From assembly GCA_029378245.1 (NCBI GenBank), contig JARKIF010000040.1, forward strand, positions 409,974-473,973: a stretch of DNA of 64,000 nucleotides, written 5' to 3'. The translations under genes were made by a program, and so were the position numbers. Positions 22,894-33,354 of the stretch are shown here, piece by piece (position 1 is the stretch's first letter; the number at the start of each line of letters is the position of its first letter). Origin of the DNA: Roridomyces roridus (lineage: Eukaryota > Basidiomycota > Agaricomycetes > Agaricales > Mycenaceae). The notes under the pieces are model-generated. The model saw only the letters and a program-made list of their open reading frames with translations. It ran no database searches and had not been told where the DNA came from.

Positions 22894-23026
22894 TCGGATA
22901 CTTGGCAGTTCCATTCGGCGGAAACGCAGGACACGGGGCTTGAAAGACGGAGTAACTCGCATTGTATTGAGTTCACCGGTACGTCCGAAGGCCCATAGTC
23001 GAGACCGGATACTTGGCAGTTCCATT
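22894..23026 (+). promoter_or_regulatory. Repeated ATACTTGGCAGTTCC element upstream of GH11-like paralogue 2
   Basis: CGGATACTTGGCAGTTCCATT occurs at 22895-22915 and again at 23006-23026, 111 bp apart. The cores begin 86 and 197 bp upstream of the ATG at 22812. The core matches the tandem element before paralogue 1 (ATACTTG-CA). The element lies between this gene and the end of the next F-box gene, so it probably serves the GH11-like gene only. Confidence 0.5.
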
Positions 23027-23092
23027 TGGGGGGAAGGGAAGACACGGAACGTCCAAAGGTCCGAGGAGGGCAAGAAAATCTATATTGTCCGA

Positions 23093-24590
23093 CTAAATCC
23101 GCAGATACCTCCTCCTCAACTCCACCTCGACGGCATTCTCCTCAATCTAAAACAATGTCAGCTACTCCCCACAAAAGTGAAACGAGACTCACCAAATCAC
23201 CTCCATCCCGCCCACCGTCAAGCAACCCCGCATCAACGTTAACCCCCGGCCCCGTCCTAACATTCAGTTCCACCCCTCTGGCCCGACAAACCTCAATCAA
23301 CTCTTGCGTCGGAGACGACCCGCTGACATGCCAGCTCAACGTCCGTAATTTTGGAAGCGCAGAGTCCATCTGGATGTACCGCGTGAGTGCCTCGACTGCA
23401 AGTGAGTCGGGAGGCGCGGCACGTGGACCGCCGATGAGGAGAGTCGTGAGAGTTTGTGGGAGAGCGGAGAGAGATGCAGCTATGGAGGAAGAGGACGAAG
23501 GAGAAGGTAACACGCCGAGCTCCAGGCGTTCGAGACGCGTACAGTTGCGTAAAGCGTCTTGCGACTCGGGCGAGTCGAGCGCAAGGGTCTTGAGCGAGAG
23601 GGATCGCAGGGAGGGGGCGTGTTGGGTGAGGATTGCCGAGAGCGTGGGGAGCGAGTCGCGTGTCGAAGTGTGTGAGATTAGTTGGAGTCCTTCCGAGTGT
23701 TTGGGAGGAGAGTCGACTTCACTCTCCTTGGTTGGTTTCTGCATCAACGACGCAAGGCACGGCCCAAAGTCCGTGGCCAGCATCGCGTTAAATTTGACCG
23801 ACACCAGCGCAAGGTTGACGGGCGGGTCAAAGGGTGTCAAGGTGGGGCTTAAATTGGCCGTGACTTCAAGAAGCCGGATGGTCGGAAACGCAGCGACGAG
23901 CTGATGCATGATTCGTCTATGCTGCACCACCGCAGGCGAGAAATCCTGCAAGATGCACAAGGAAGTGATCTTGGGCCCTCGTTCGCGGATATCCTCAAGT
24001 GCGTCTTGGTTAAAATCGCATAGCAGAGTCGTGACGTTGAGATGCCGCAAGTTGGGCGTGCGCAGCAAGGCAGTCGCAAGCCAGACGGGATATGTGACCA
24101 CGACGTCGGCATCACGGCCTGTGTGTCGGAGGGTGAAGCTCAGGACGCAGGAGCCGAGATGCCGTCCACGCTCCGTCGTGGGGTCGATGGCATCCAGAAA
24201 GCTCGGGAGGGCGTTTCGACTCGTGCCCCTTAGATAAGGAGAGCGGTGGATGTTGTGAGGAAGGATGAGGCGTTGGAAGAGGAGGCGCTGTGAGTGAGGG
24301 GACCAGGCACGGCAGACTTGGCTGCATGCGGAGAGGACGGACAGGTCGCATTTGCGTTCGTGAAAGGCGAGTGGGACGGCGAGGTGGTCGAGGATGTCCA
24401 AGATAAGATCTTGGGAGAGCACAGAGTTGATGGATGGCTGAGAGGAGCCTCGAGGGTTCAATCTGTGGAGCATAAATCGCAAATTGGACGCACCATGGCC
24501 AGCGACTTGTGGTGGGAGAGAAGAAGAGCCGTGGATGGCGATGCATGACGCGATGATGGGATCACTGAGCACCGCTGACAAACACGTCAT
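23093..24590 (-). CDS. F-box-like/LRR protein
   Basis: Two exons (24590-23193, 23146-23093) around a 46-bp terminal intron (donor GTGAGT, acceptor TTTTAG) give 483 residues. The last exon supplies IEENAVEVELRRRYLRI, a C-terminal coil common in this family; without splicing the frame would end in an unrelated tail. The F-box-like part is at about residues 50-105 (SINSVLSQDLILDILDHL...LSVLSACSQVCRAWSPHSQRLLFQRL). LRR spacing follows (NLRHLNVTTLLC, PTIRLLEVTANLS, TRLERLELGVL, LRSLSLKTLAL). It is a likely SCF adaptor with unknown target. The N-terminal 40 residues are weakly supported, and the ATG at MLHRLNPRG is an alternative start. Confidence 0.83.
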
Positions 24591-25287
24591 GTGACACCTT
24601 GACTTTTGGACTCCAGAATTTTGATGTTCGAGGACTTGAATTTTGCATTCAAAGTACTGTCTATTGATCGCTTCAAATTATGAAAAACAACTTGACAAGA
24701 TCTGAATGGTTCATGGAGCAAGCTTCCACTAGAATATAACACGTTTCAGATGCAAGTTCAGTCCAAGACCCAGTCTCGAATTGAACGAGATATCTTCACA
24801 GAGGGAGCCGAATTCCAGTAGAACAGATTCAGTTCCAACGATAATTGGTGACAGCCGTCATCCCGATCGCGCGAGATCCATACAACTATTCCAGAGCTAG
24901 AAAGTCGATGCTGCATAGTTGGGTGATTCAAAGCCGGACACGCGCCGACTCAAGTCAGCCTCCGGGCTGACCAAACATATTTGTGATATTCAAAACACTC
25001 GGGCTTGCTTCCTTGTTGCTTCCAGATGAAAAGATGAAAGCCGTTGAAAAAAGAATGCCTTGCCCGTGCATGACTCAGGCTCGAATCGATCGAGCAAATT
25101 CTGCAGGATGGCCCAGCAACAGGGGCCACCTACCAAGCCTTGAACTCCGTCTACACAGTTGAATTCTGCTGACTCAGGGTGGATTCGAAGAATAAAGTTG
25201 GAAGCACCGGCCCACAAGCGCATAAGTCTAGCTCCAGTTGAACGCGCTCGGACAATTGTCCAGAGTCCAGTGTCTCGAGAATAGTGT
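24591..25287. other. Intergenic with two hairpin motifs
   Basis: No gene recognised. The two best examples of the dispersed hairpin are here: TCTCGAATTGAACGAGA at 24774-24790 and GCTCGAATCGATCGAGC at 25079-25095. Each has a perfect 5-bp stem and a 7-nt loop, like a tRNA T arm on the minus strand. Confidence 0.5.
24774..24790 (-). repeat. Example of dispersed T-arm-like hairpin
   Basis: TCTCGTTCAATTCGAGA on the minus strand: 5-bp stem, 7-nt loop, with the G-TTC-A-T-C pattern of a tRNA T arm. About fifteen related copies are spread through intergenic parts of the window. Confidence 0.55.
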
Positions 25288-25800
25288 TCGTCACGGGTAG
25301 GGCAACCCGCCGCGGGTCACGGGTACGGGTACCTGCGGGTACGGGTCCGGGTCGGCAGTTGAATTTTTTGCAGACCCGCGGGTACCCGCCGCAACCCGTG
25401 GGAATAGCACAAACACCGCCGAACATGCCTTCCGCGAGCACGCTGAAGATGAGGACTGGTTGGAATGGTGGAAATCAATGCCGATGACGCCGACGGTGGA
25501 CTGCCGGCACTCTGCCGCTTGATCCAAACAAATCAATCTTGGTTGATTGAACTCGGCATTGATTGTGCCCACTTCCCATCGATTCCACGCAGATTTACGC
25601 GTTCTGTGGGCGTATTTCAGTGCTCCATGGATGATTTCAGTGGCTAAACTCACCGGCAGCTCAAAAACCCGCTGCGGGTTCCACGGGTCACGGGTCACCC
25701 GGCGACCCGCCGCGAGGCCCGTACCCGTCATCGCGGGTACGGGTTTTGGCGGGTACGGGTACGGGTCGTCGCGCGAATACCCGCGGGAGACCCGTGACGA
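25288..25800. mobile_element. Inverted-repeat element, 513 bp, ACGGGT-rich
   Basis: TCGTCACGGGT at the left end and ACCCGTGACGA at the right end are perfect 11-bp inverted repeats. The outer 100-130 bp on each side are packed with ACGGGT/ACCCGT motifs that can fold extensively, while the middle (about 25440-25670) is ordinary sequence. There is no transposase frame, so it looks like a non-autonomous element. I see no convincing target-site duplication. It inserted about 180 bp upstream of the likely start of the MYND gene. Confidence 0.6.
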
Positions 25801-25978
25801 TCACTACTCGAGAAGTTCCCACTGTGTTTTTATAAAGTCACCGATGTCGGGCACCAGCCGCGTTCTCTTTGCTCCGGAAGGTTTCAACGAGGAATTGAAC
25901 CGAATCCAGGGTGCCGAAAAGTTGCCGGTCAGCGGCTGTGCTTGGATGATTGCCATCCAATCATCTTGTCCGCTGACC

Positions 25979-27977
25979 ATGACCATCGACCGTTCATTCC
26001 ACGCACGCAACATCTCAAGGCTGCCCTGGCATCTACGAGCCAGTAGATTCTCATTCCCAACATTTTCGCAAACTCATCCTCTCATAGTCCACATCGCGGC
26101 GATGGATGGCTCCACTGGAGACGTCGTCCAGTTGCACAGAATTGTACCCAATCTAACGGAATCGGAGTTGCCGGGTATTTTGCCCATCATCTACGTGACT
26201 CCGGACTCAACTCTGGTGCCCTCTCCGGATGTTCTGGACGCCATCGATATCACCGACGAGTTCTCGCGACCGAGCAGCGTCGACAGTGCAATCTCAGCCA
26301 TCTTTTGTCTCGGCGGCCTAACTACCAATCGGCGCGTTTCGCCGAACGCGCTGGTGGATCTTTGGCCGCGACCCCGTGCATGGATGGAATTCTTCTTGCA
26401 TTTCGAATCTGACCTCGTCCTCTCGCGGTCCCACACGACGACATTGCACAGAGGCTTATCTCAGTCTCTCATGGGATTTTGGAGCAGTCCTGCAATGCGA
26501 TACATGGTCTTATCCACTGCGGGATTTCGACTTTCCCTCGCCACGGCTTGGCCGAAACTCATGCAGTTGTCGGCCGGTAATGTAGACAAAATGCTGTTGG
26601 CCCTGACCGGTCCAATGCTCGCTCCAAGCGAGACCAAGACCGGACAACATCTCGCGGAAGTAATCGAAGGGTGCGGGGGGTACTGTCAAATCCCTGCTCA
26701 CTGCGCTGGAAAACCATATATCCTTGGCGACTACAACTGCCGTTGAACTGCGAATTCTCGTGGCTGCGAACTGTATCCGGTGCTCATCCTACTGGAGCGT
26801 ATGCCGACCATGTCTCCAGTCATCGCCCAGAAATTTCTCGCACAAGGAATCATAACCTCCCTCGTGTCAATCCTCGACATCGAGGGTATCCCACCGCGCA
26901 CAAACAGTAACCCGAAACTCCCCCGTGGGCGTCCACATGGGACTCTCAGTCATCATCACTTACCTCGAGCTCCTCGCCGTCTACACATGGACGGTCTTCT
27001 GGAGCGTGTTATCAGCTGAGGGCCAAGATTGGGACTCGTCGCGTCGGAGTCTGATTTCGGCATGCTTCCCCAAGGTCTCCGCGTTGTTCTCCCAGGCATC
27101 TTAGTCTTTCCCTCCGCCATTGTGGAGTTCAAAAACGCCTTTTCTCGACTGGACACTGTCTCGCGTAGCGCAGTTTTCACGCGGTCGGTGCTGTCTCCGT
27201 CTTGAACCACGTTGAAGGACACCGTGGAGAGACGGGCTTCATTCTTGGCTCTCTGGGAAGCTGGCCGAGGTCCCTCCATGCTGGCATGCGATAATCTCGA
27301 GGTGCGTTCACATCGGCTTCGGCACCGAGCAACTAACAAGTTGGTTTGCCTCCAGTGCAAAAGGGTGGACAAGAAAGATTATTTCCGCCGCTGTTCAGGA
27401 TGCAACAGCGGAGCCTATTGTTGGTTAGCAACGGTCAGACTGGGTAGAAGGCCACCGCCATGAGTGTGCCGCCCTTCTATTTTTGCATAACGGTTGGTCC
27501 TATACCTTCTGTAAGAGTAATCTCACCCCATCCAGCTTTCGAAGCCGCGACAAAACCTAACACACCGTTCTTCGTCTCGTACGACCACACGCCTAGTCAG
27601 TCTGACAGAAGACGTTCGGAGCGCGTATTCAAAACGACTGGCGCGTGCGTGGGCGGGTGACCTTGCATGGGCTGGCGTTGAGGTCTATGGATCATATTCG
27701 TATTACGCCGCTCGTTCTGCGTGCACCGAGTTCTCGGATTTTTTATTGTTTGGCGCAGGTTGCGGAAAGCGGAATCGGCCGGCTTCGACCGTCGGAGCTG
27801 GAGCATATGGTCCGGGCTTTGATTGCAACCACGGTTGAGGAGGATGAGCAGTTCTATTGGTTTGGTATTCACCATGCCACCAACGTCAATTCTTTCCCTC
27901 TTTGCTGGTCCTCTTTGGCTTTCCTCTTTGCAGTGCGTTCAAAGTTGTATGGCTATTGTGAGAGAGAAACGGCGTGA
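25979..27977 (+). pseudogene. MYND-type zinc finger gene, probably broken
   Basis: The N-terminal part (HARNISRLPWHLR...ALVDLWPRPRAWMEFF) matches the agaricomycete MYND protein family, whose function is unknown. The frame runs to IEGCGG near 26680, where a run of six G residues shifts it; one base fewer continues cleanly as TVKSLLTALENHISLATTTAVELRIL. Good introns then join NFIAQKFLAQGIITSLVSILDIEG to VIITYLELLAVYTWTVFWSVLSAEGQDWDSS. The MYND zinc cluster appears when 27304-27354 is spliced out: CDNLE joined to CKRVDKKDYFRRCSGCNSGAYC. The following residues (DWVEGHRHEC) are in another frame, and the C-terminal part is scattered over frames. With at least two breaks it is probably a pseudogene, although the G run could be a sequencing error. 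The start at 25979 is tentative. Confidence 0.65.
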
Positions 27978-28323
27978 CGAGGTGATGGTAGCGGTCATGA
28001 ATTCGAACGCTTGTGAGTATCACAAAGAGTCACCACTCAGTACAGCTCGGACCCGAATCGAACGAGGCTACCACGAGGCTCAGCGTATTTGGTTAGAATG
28101 CTGCTGGATCCGGAATTGGGAAAATCCCGGACAATCCAGCGACGGGTACGACTTCCCTACGCGAGCCCCCAAGTACTAATAGGACTTGACCGCGTGTAAC
28201 GCGCCAAGTGACTCGGAGCGAGTCGGTGAAGAGAAATGCATGGAGCCAAGCTGCAGAAATCGCACAAGGAGAGATTCTGCACCTTTGAGTGTTTGCATTC
28301 TCGTACTGGTATTACAGTCAATA

Positions 28324-29380
28324 CTACGCCTTCAAGCCGGGCCAGTCACTCTCGATCTCCTCCAACGTCGGAGACCAACGATCCTGCAACGCCTTGTCGA
28401 GCGTCAACGCATACTCGCTGCTGGGCCACCACTCGCCCCAGCTCGTGAGGAAGATACGGTCAGATTCGACGGGCAGGTCGGTGCGAGTGAGTGCAGCGAG
28501 GATACTCGCGGCGCCTGGTTCTCATCAGCTCATTCATCGAATGAATAGGACGAACGCACCCTCAGGAACGGACTTTGCATCCGGCAAATTACTTGGGATC
28601 ACCATGCCCGATCCACGGGAGAGGCCGGTTGCAGGGATGAGTCCTGGCGAGACAGCGACGACTTGGACGTTGGTGTTTTCAGCGAGTTGGAATTGACGCC
28701 GCCACCAATGGGCGCCAAGGAGTTGGACGAATTTGCTCTCAGGATACGTCGCTTCGGAGGCTGCGCCGGCTTTGAGGTTCGTTTCGAGGACATCTATGGC
28801 GTTTCAGATGCACGGAAGAGGAATAGGAGATAGCAAACGCACTGGGATCCTTGACCATACGAACAGCACCACTCGATACGACCACCACACGTGTCTTCTC
28901 CGATGCCACCAACTTCTCGCGGAGGAGGTGCACGATGTAGTGCTGGGAGAGATGATTGACGACGTACGCCTCACACCACTGCCCCGTCTTCCCGCCAGCC
29001 ACAGTTTTGCCCGCAGGGGTCGTTATCGCCGCGTTGAGTACCAGATAGTCGAGGTCATTCGACCCGAGAGCCTCAAGCGTCTTTTGGGCAAAGCTCTTGA
29101 CGGAACGTAGGTCTGCGAGCTCGAGAGGGAGGATGGTAAGCTGGTGCGTGGCACGGTCGAATGTGAGGTTGTTGTATGCGGCTTGGGTGCTTATGGTATC
29201 GCGTGCGCCAAGGATGAGTCTGAAGGCGGGCTGCGGCTGGAGGAGGAGCTGCTTGACGGCTTCAAAGCCCTATGCAGTCTATCAGCATCTGGTGAAAGAC
29301 GTGGCACACTGCCAGGCACAGACACGCACCAAGCCTGAAGAGGCACCAGTGGCGACGATTGTCTTTGCGATGGAGGTCAT
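28324..29380 (-). CDS. Short-chain dehydrogenase/reductase (SDR)
   Basis: Four exons (29380-29330, 29269-28843, 28793-28560, 28514-28324) close in frame and give 300 residues. The Rossmann nucleotide-binding motif TGASSGLGFEAV is split by the first intron. Also present are the LADLRSV acidic motif, LVLNAAIT (NAA-type structural motif), VVVVSSGAV (catalytic Ser region) and YPESK (catalytic Tyr and Lys). It is a cytosolic NAD(P)-dependent oxidoreductase of the classical or retinol-dehydrogenase-like type. The substrate cannot be read from sequence. The C-terminus (EWWPSSEYALTLDKALQDRW) resembles fungal SDRs annotated as hydroxysteroid- or light-induced-type. No signal peptide and no membrane segment are seen. 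The gene is intact. Confidence 0.92.
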
Positions 29381-31117
29381 TTTGCGGGAGAACTGCGAAG
29401 AGTGAAGCTGGGAGGTGTCTCAGTTAACTACGGACGGCCTGTGCCGGCACTTTGGTGGTGTAGGGTCGGAGTGAGGACGCGTGGCGCGGCCGGCACGATT
29501 TTTAAGCCAAGAGGAAGCGATTGCTAAGCCACCAGCTTTGAAAGCAGAAGCGAGGGTGGTTTTCGGGCGGGGCTGTTGTCCTCTCTTACGCAGCGTCGCA
29601 GATACGGTGGCCGTCAGTGGGGAAGAAGGCGAAGAGCGGCATCTCGGCTACCCTGCATCATGACGTGATTGATTTGGCCCTTGCTTCCCACCACCATCCA
29701 CCACCTCCGACAAATTTCTTTTGAGGGTCTCTGGCTTCGAAGCTCGAATCGGTGGCCTAAATTTCTCTGCTCTCACGGATAGTATTAGTACCGACTCGTC
29801 TGTGCCACACTTTCTGCCGCCATTTTCTACCCGACTTGCGATGGCTCTTGGTCCTCGCGATGTATCTGTTTTTTCCCCCGCTCACTGTCTTTCTTTCTCT
29901 CCCGGAGAGATTCAATTGGCTTCCCTGCCCGTCGTTGGGGCGTCCTCTCTCGTGTGGAACTCTGGGACTCGAGGAGACCAACCATATTTACCCTGCTCCC
30001 AGCCTCGACCCACGTTCCCTCATCTACCGGCTTTTCATTGCGTGCGCCAACTGGGTCGTCTGGATAGGCTACAATTCCGGGTTAACATCGCCCTTTCCCT
30101 CCATATAGAACCCCCTAGCACCACTCGTTCGACTCGGGGCTAGGACCTGCATCATACGAGGCGCAGAAATATCTTTTGCTTAATCGTGTGGGTATGCCAT
30201 ACTAATTACCTAGCCATCCAGCGGCACGTTCGACTCGGAGCTTGGAGCTGCAAGCTTCTTCGGTCCTCCCCCCAGACTCCGACACTGAAGTATGGGGTAT
30301 CAATAGGAAGGCTTTTGCCGCGAGTTATGTCCGAGTGGGTTCGTCTACGTGGCATTCTTCCTATTAACCCACCAGAATTGAATCAGTCATCGGCGCCAGC
30401 ACGTATTCCACTACAGACTCTCTCTAATTCTTCTGACGCATATTCTACACTCCTCCTTTGCAAAACCCATCCTAAGCAAGTGCAAACACCGCTGCACGCT
30501 CATCAACTCCTGAGGGTCTTCGAGGGCACTCAACGAGTTCACAGCTCGAACTAGGTCCCCGCTTCTCGACGCCTACCTCTTCCTTTGGCTTCGTTCGGGG
30601 ATCTCGGCAACGGCACGACCAGGCCGCCGAGTTTGCCAAAACTATACATGATCCCAGACGCTTAACCATTGTTTCCAGTTGTTCCTGTCTGGTCAATTGA
30701 ACGATGAACCACGTTTTGCATTCGATCTCATTCATTGATCGAGGCCTACGTATATCACTTCGATCAGGGCGAACAGAAGTGTTTTATGCGTCCATTTAAT
30801 TCACTTACACTAACCCCTCTCTGGTCAACGGAACAACGCACGCGGACTGCCGATGCGGTGAGGTCTCATCGCTCTCAAGGCTTGTTTGGTGCCAGAGAGG
30901 TATGGAATATTGGGAAGGTGTGGGACTGGGACTCCACAAAAAAACAACCGCAATCGCTCAACAGGTATCCAAGGCCCGGGGAAGGGCAACCTACGCAACT
31001 GTAATTGCATGAATTCGTTCGAACAAGGTGCGCTCAAGACCTTGTGTTTCCTCTACCCCTGTTCACTCTATAGCCCAGATCGTGTTCCTCGTTGGGCGAA
31101 ACAAAAGACAGCAAGGG
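29381..31117. other. Intergenic, no gene recognised
   Basis: Several overlapping open frames exist on the plus strand but none has a recognisable domain or splice pattern. T-arm-like motifs on the plus strand are at about 30124-30138 (CTCGTTCGACTCGGG) and 30226-30239 (CACGTTCGACTCGG). I searched by eye for a pheromone receptor of the STE3 type next to the pheromone-like gene and saw none. Confidence 0.45.
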
Positions 31118-31124
31118 TATAAAA
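31118..31124 (+). promoter_or_regulatory. TATA box of the pheromone-like gene
   Basis: TATAAAA sits 47-53 bp upstream of the ATG at 31171. A few bases before it is ACAAAAGAC (31101-31109), which resembles the ACAAAG core bound by HMG-box pheromone-response factors in basidiomycetes; that resemblance is suggestive only. Confidence 0.55.
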
Positions 31125-31170
31125 CTGGAGTTCGGACGCCCCAAGACTTCAGTTTATCTCACTGACACTC

Positions 31171-31344
31171 ATGGACACCTTTACCACCATTCCCACCAAA
31201 GCCGACGAGACCCTCCCCCCGACCAACGCCGATGGTGGCGGAGGCACCAGCGGCCAATGCGTCGTCTCGAAGGAGGCCGTCACCCTCCCCCCCACCAACG
31301 CTGACGGCGGAGGCGGGACTAGCGGCCAGTGCGTCGTTGCTTAA
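31171..31344 (+). CDS. Pheromone-like farnesylated peptide precursor with two modules
   Basis: An intronless 57-codon gene. It begins MDTFTTIPTKADET, the kind of short N-terminus seen in agaricomycete mating pheromone precursors (MD.FTT). It ends in Cys-Val-Val-Ala, a CaaX box for farnesylation, removal of VVA and carboxyl methylation. The 18 residues LPPTNADGGGGTSGQCVV occur twice, at 15-32 and 39-56, so a complete second module with its own Cys-Val-Val-Ser lies inside the precursor. GGGGTSG-C is typical of the mature peptide end in agaric pheromones. Only the terminal Cys can be farnesylated by CaaX recognition; the internal one would have to be exposed by cleavage. No pheromone receptor gene is visible nearby, so this is an orphan relative to a mating-type B locus. 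A TATA box lies 47 bp upstream. Confidence 0.82.
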   Translation: MDTFTTIPTKADETLPPTNADGGGGTSGQCVVSKEAVTLPPTNADGGGGTSGQCVVA

Positions 31345-33354
31345 GCTGCTTTTGCTCGGTGTGTGTTCCTCATCTCTTAGGTTTCGACCCTGCTGACGAC
31401 ACCCAGGTATGAATCAAACAGCATTCTAATTTTCGTTCTTCTTGTCGCGTCGTAGGGAGGCTCAATATGCGGAGGCAACAGCACGCATTCTTTTCCGGAC
31501 GAGTCTTTCTGCGATGTATTGTTACGCTCAATATTGTGAATAAATTATCATCGATGTATTATGAGATTCGAGGCCGGGACCGATGGGCGCGCACTGGAAT
31601 GTGCCAAAAAAGTGATTAGCGAGCTCTTTGTTTCTACCAGAATGAATGTGAAAATGCATCTGGAGCCAAATAGCGCTTGAATTGCAACGAGGTGGGTTCT
31701 GAAAGCAGCCGGCGCCGCGGAGTCAGGTCAGGGTCGGGGTGTCGAGCTCAGTGGTTTCGTATGGTTATGGGACACACCGGATTTCACGTTGATTCCGGCG
31801 TCAGTCAGAGGCTCACGATTGTCGAATTCCAAGGACCGTGCCGTGTATATACCTACATACCTACCTACCTCGGGAATTGGGACAGGCGGGAAATCATAAA
31901 TGTCTGATGGTCACATCATCACAGTCACAACGCCACCTCTTTGTCTTGCCGCTCCAATCTCCTCGCCTGGCCCCATCCATGACCATTCTCCTGGTATCCC
32001 GAGTTCTATCGCATACGTACCTTCAAGCTTCCGACTTGCTGCCGACCAGAGGAAAGCCATGGGCCAGCGACCGCAAGATTTACCTTGGATTCACCCCGGG
32101 GCTATGTCGAGGATGTTAGCCCGCTCAGCGTGTGGCGGAACGTTGGGTACGTGGCCACACAACGCGCGAGCTGCACTAACTGATGCATGTATCAAGCTAG
32201 CCCGGTCCCCATCTCCGCAGCGAAACAGCCTCCACCTTGCAATTGTCTCCGCTGATTCGGCAGCGCCACTCGTCTTCGTTCACCAGTACATCTGCTCAGA
32301 TTCCTAGCCTGGGCACACTACCACCTGTCGAGTTCTCCCTCTCATCTCATGCACCACGCGCTACCCTATTGCTGCAAATTCCGTGTCAAAAAGAAAGCCC
32401 GAGAGCTCGCCGAGGGAGGATGCGACGGCTGAGACCGACGTACACTTTCCCGCGCGCTCTCATCGCCCTCGAAGGCTGTGGATCAGGCACTAAATTCCTC
32501 TGGCCGAGATTTCGCACCTGTCGTCGGCCGTTCCTCGATCTTGGCGCTCCCTCATCGCTGGGCCTACAACGCTACACCACCAGCCGCCCAACGACCACCG
32601 CTGGGGAGACGGAGGTGGAAACTAGCAGCTCGCTCGCTCGCGCACAGCTCTGGCTCTCCTGGCTCTTCATTTCTTTCCTCGTGGTCGAGAAGGGGCGGGC
32701 GTCGGAGATCACCATGGCTGTGTCACACCCGCCGGATACTCACCTTGTCTTTATTCTTCCGTGCCTTGTTTATGGCCCTGGAGACATACGGGGCAAGTTT
32801 GCCGGGATAACAGGCTTGCTTCTCCCGCCGTCCGCTCTGGCCCGTTCCTCACGGATGTTACACACGTCGCCGATATACGATACAGGCGCTGTCCTGTCAT
32901 GAATCTATTGTATTTACGCTTTCCGCGTAGGCGCGCTGCGCAGAGTCATGTCTACCCTCCCCGAATACACCTTTCCTTCATGAGCATCCCACTCCCCCCA
33001 AGTTGACCCCACCGGGCCTCCGATTGCTGATGGATTTGCCTACGTGCGCTCCTCGGGTCAAGTCACCATTCCGCTGCGCATTCTTTGCTGGCTACCTACA
33101 CTTCTCATGCTCTGCTCAGGCTGTGGTGCCGTATATCAGGCAGCTGTTGTTTGCCCGGCACTACTGCTAGCTCGACACTTTCGGCGCAACACGTCCCTGC
33201 ATGCCCTCAAAGTGATTTGCAATGTATTACGGTCCATAAAATAATACATGCTAGCGGCACTATGGCGCGAATACTGAAACCCCGAGGACAAAGGTGTATT
33301 CCTGTTGTCCATGAAATCGCCTCCTTCGAATCTCTCACATTGGTTATGCCCGAC
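31345..33354. other. Intergenic, no gene recognised
   Basis: The plus-strand frames here (for example 32237-32902, 221 residues) are low in secondary-structure character, lack domains, and overlap other open frames of similar length. A short CCTA run (TACCTACCTACC) occurs near 31859. Nothing is supported as a gene. Confidence 0.4.

Noticed and set aside
29836..30108. Possible STE3-type pheromone receptor near the pheromone-like gene
   Set aside because: The frame has one hydrophobic stretch but none of the receptor motifs or seven transmembrane segments; nothing else nearby fits.
32237..32902. Plus-strand open frame of 221 codons
   Set aside because: It overlaps other open frames of similar length, has no domain, and has no supporting splice or promoter context.
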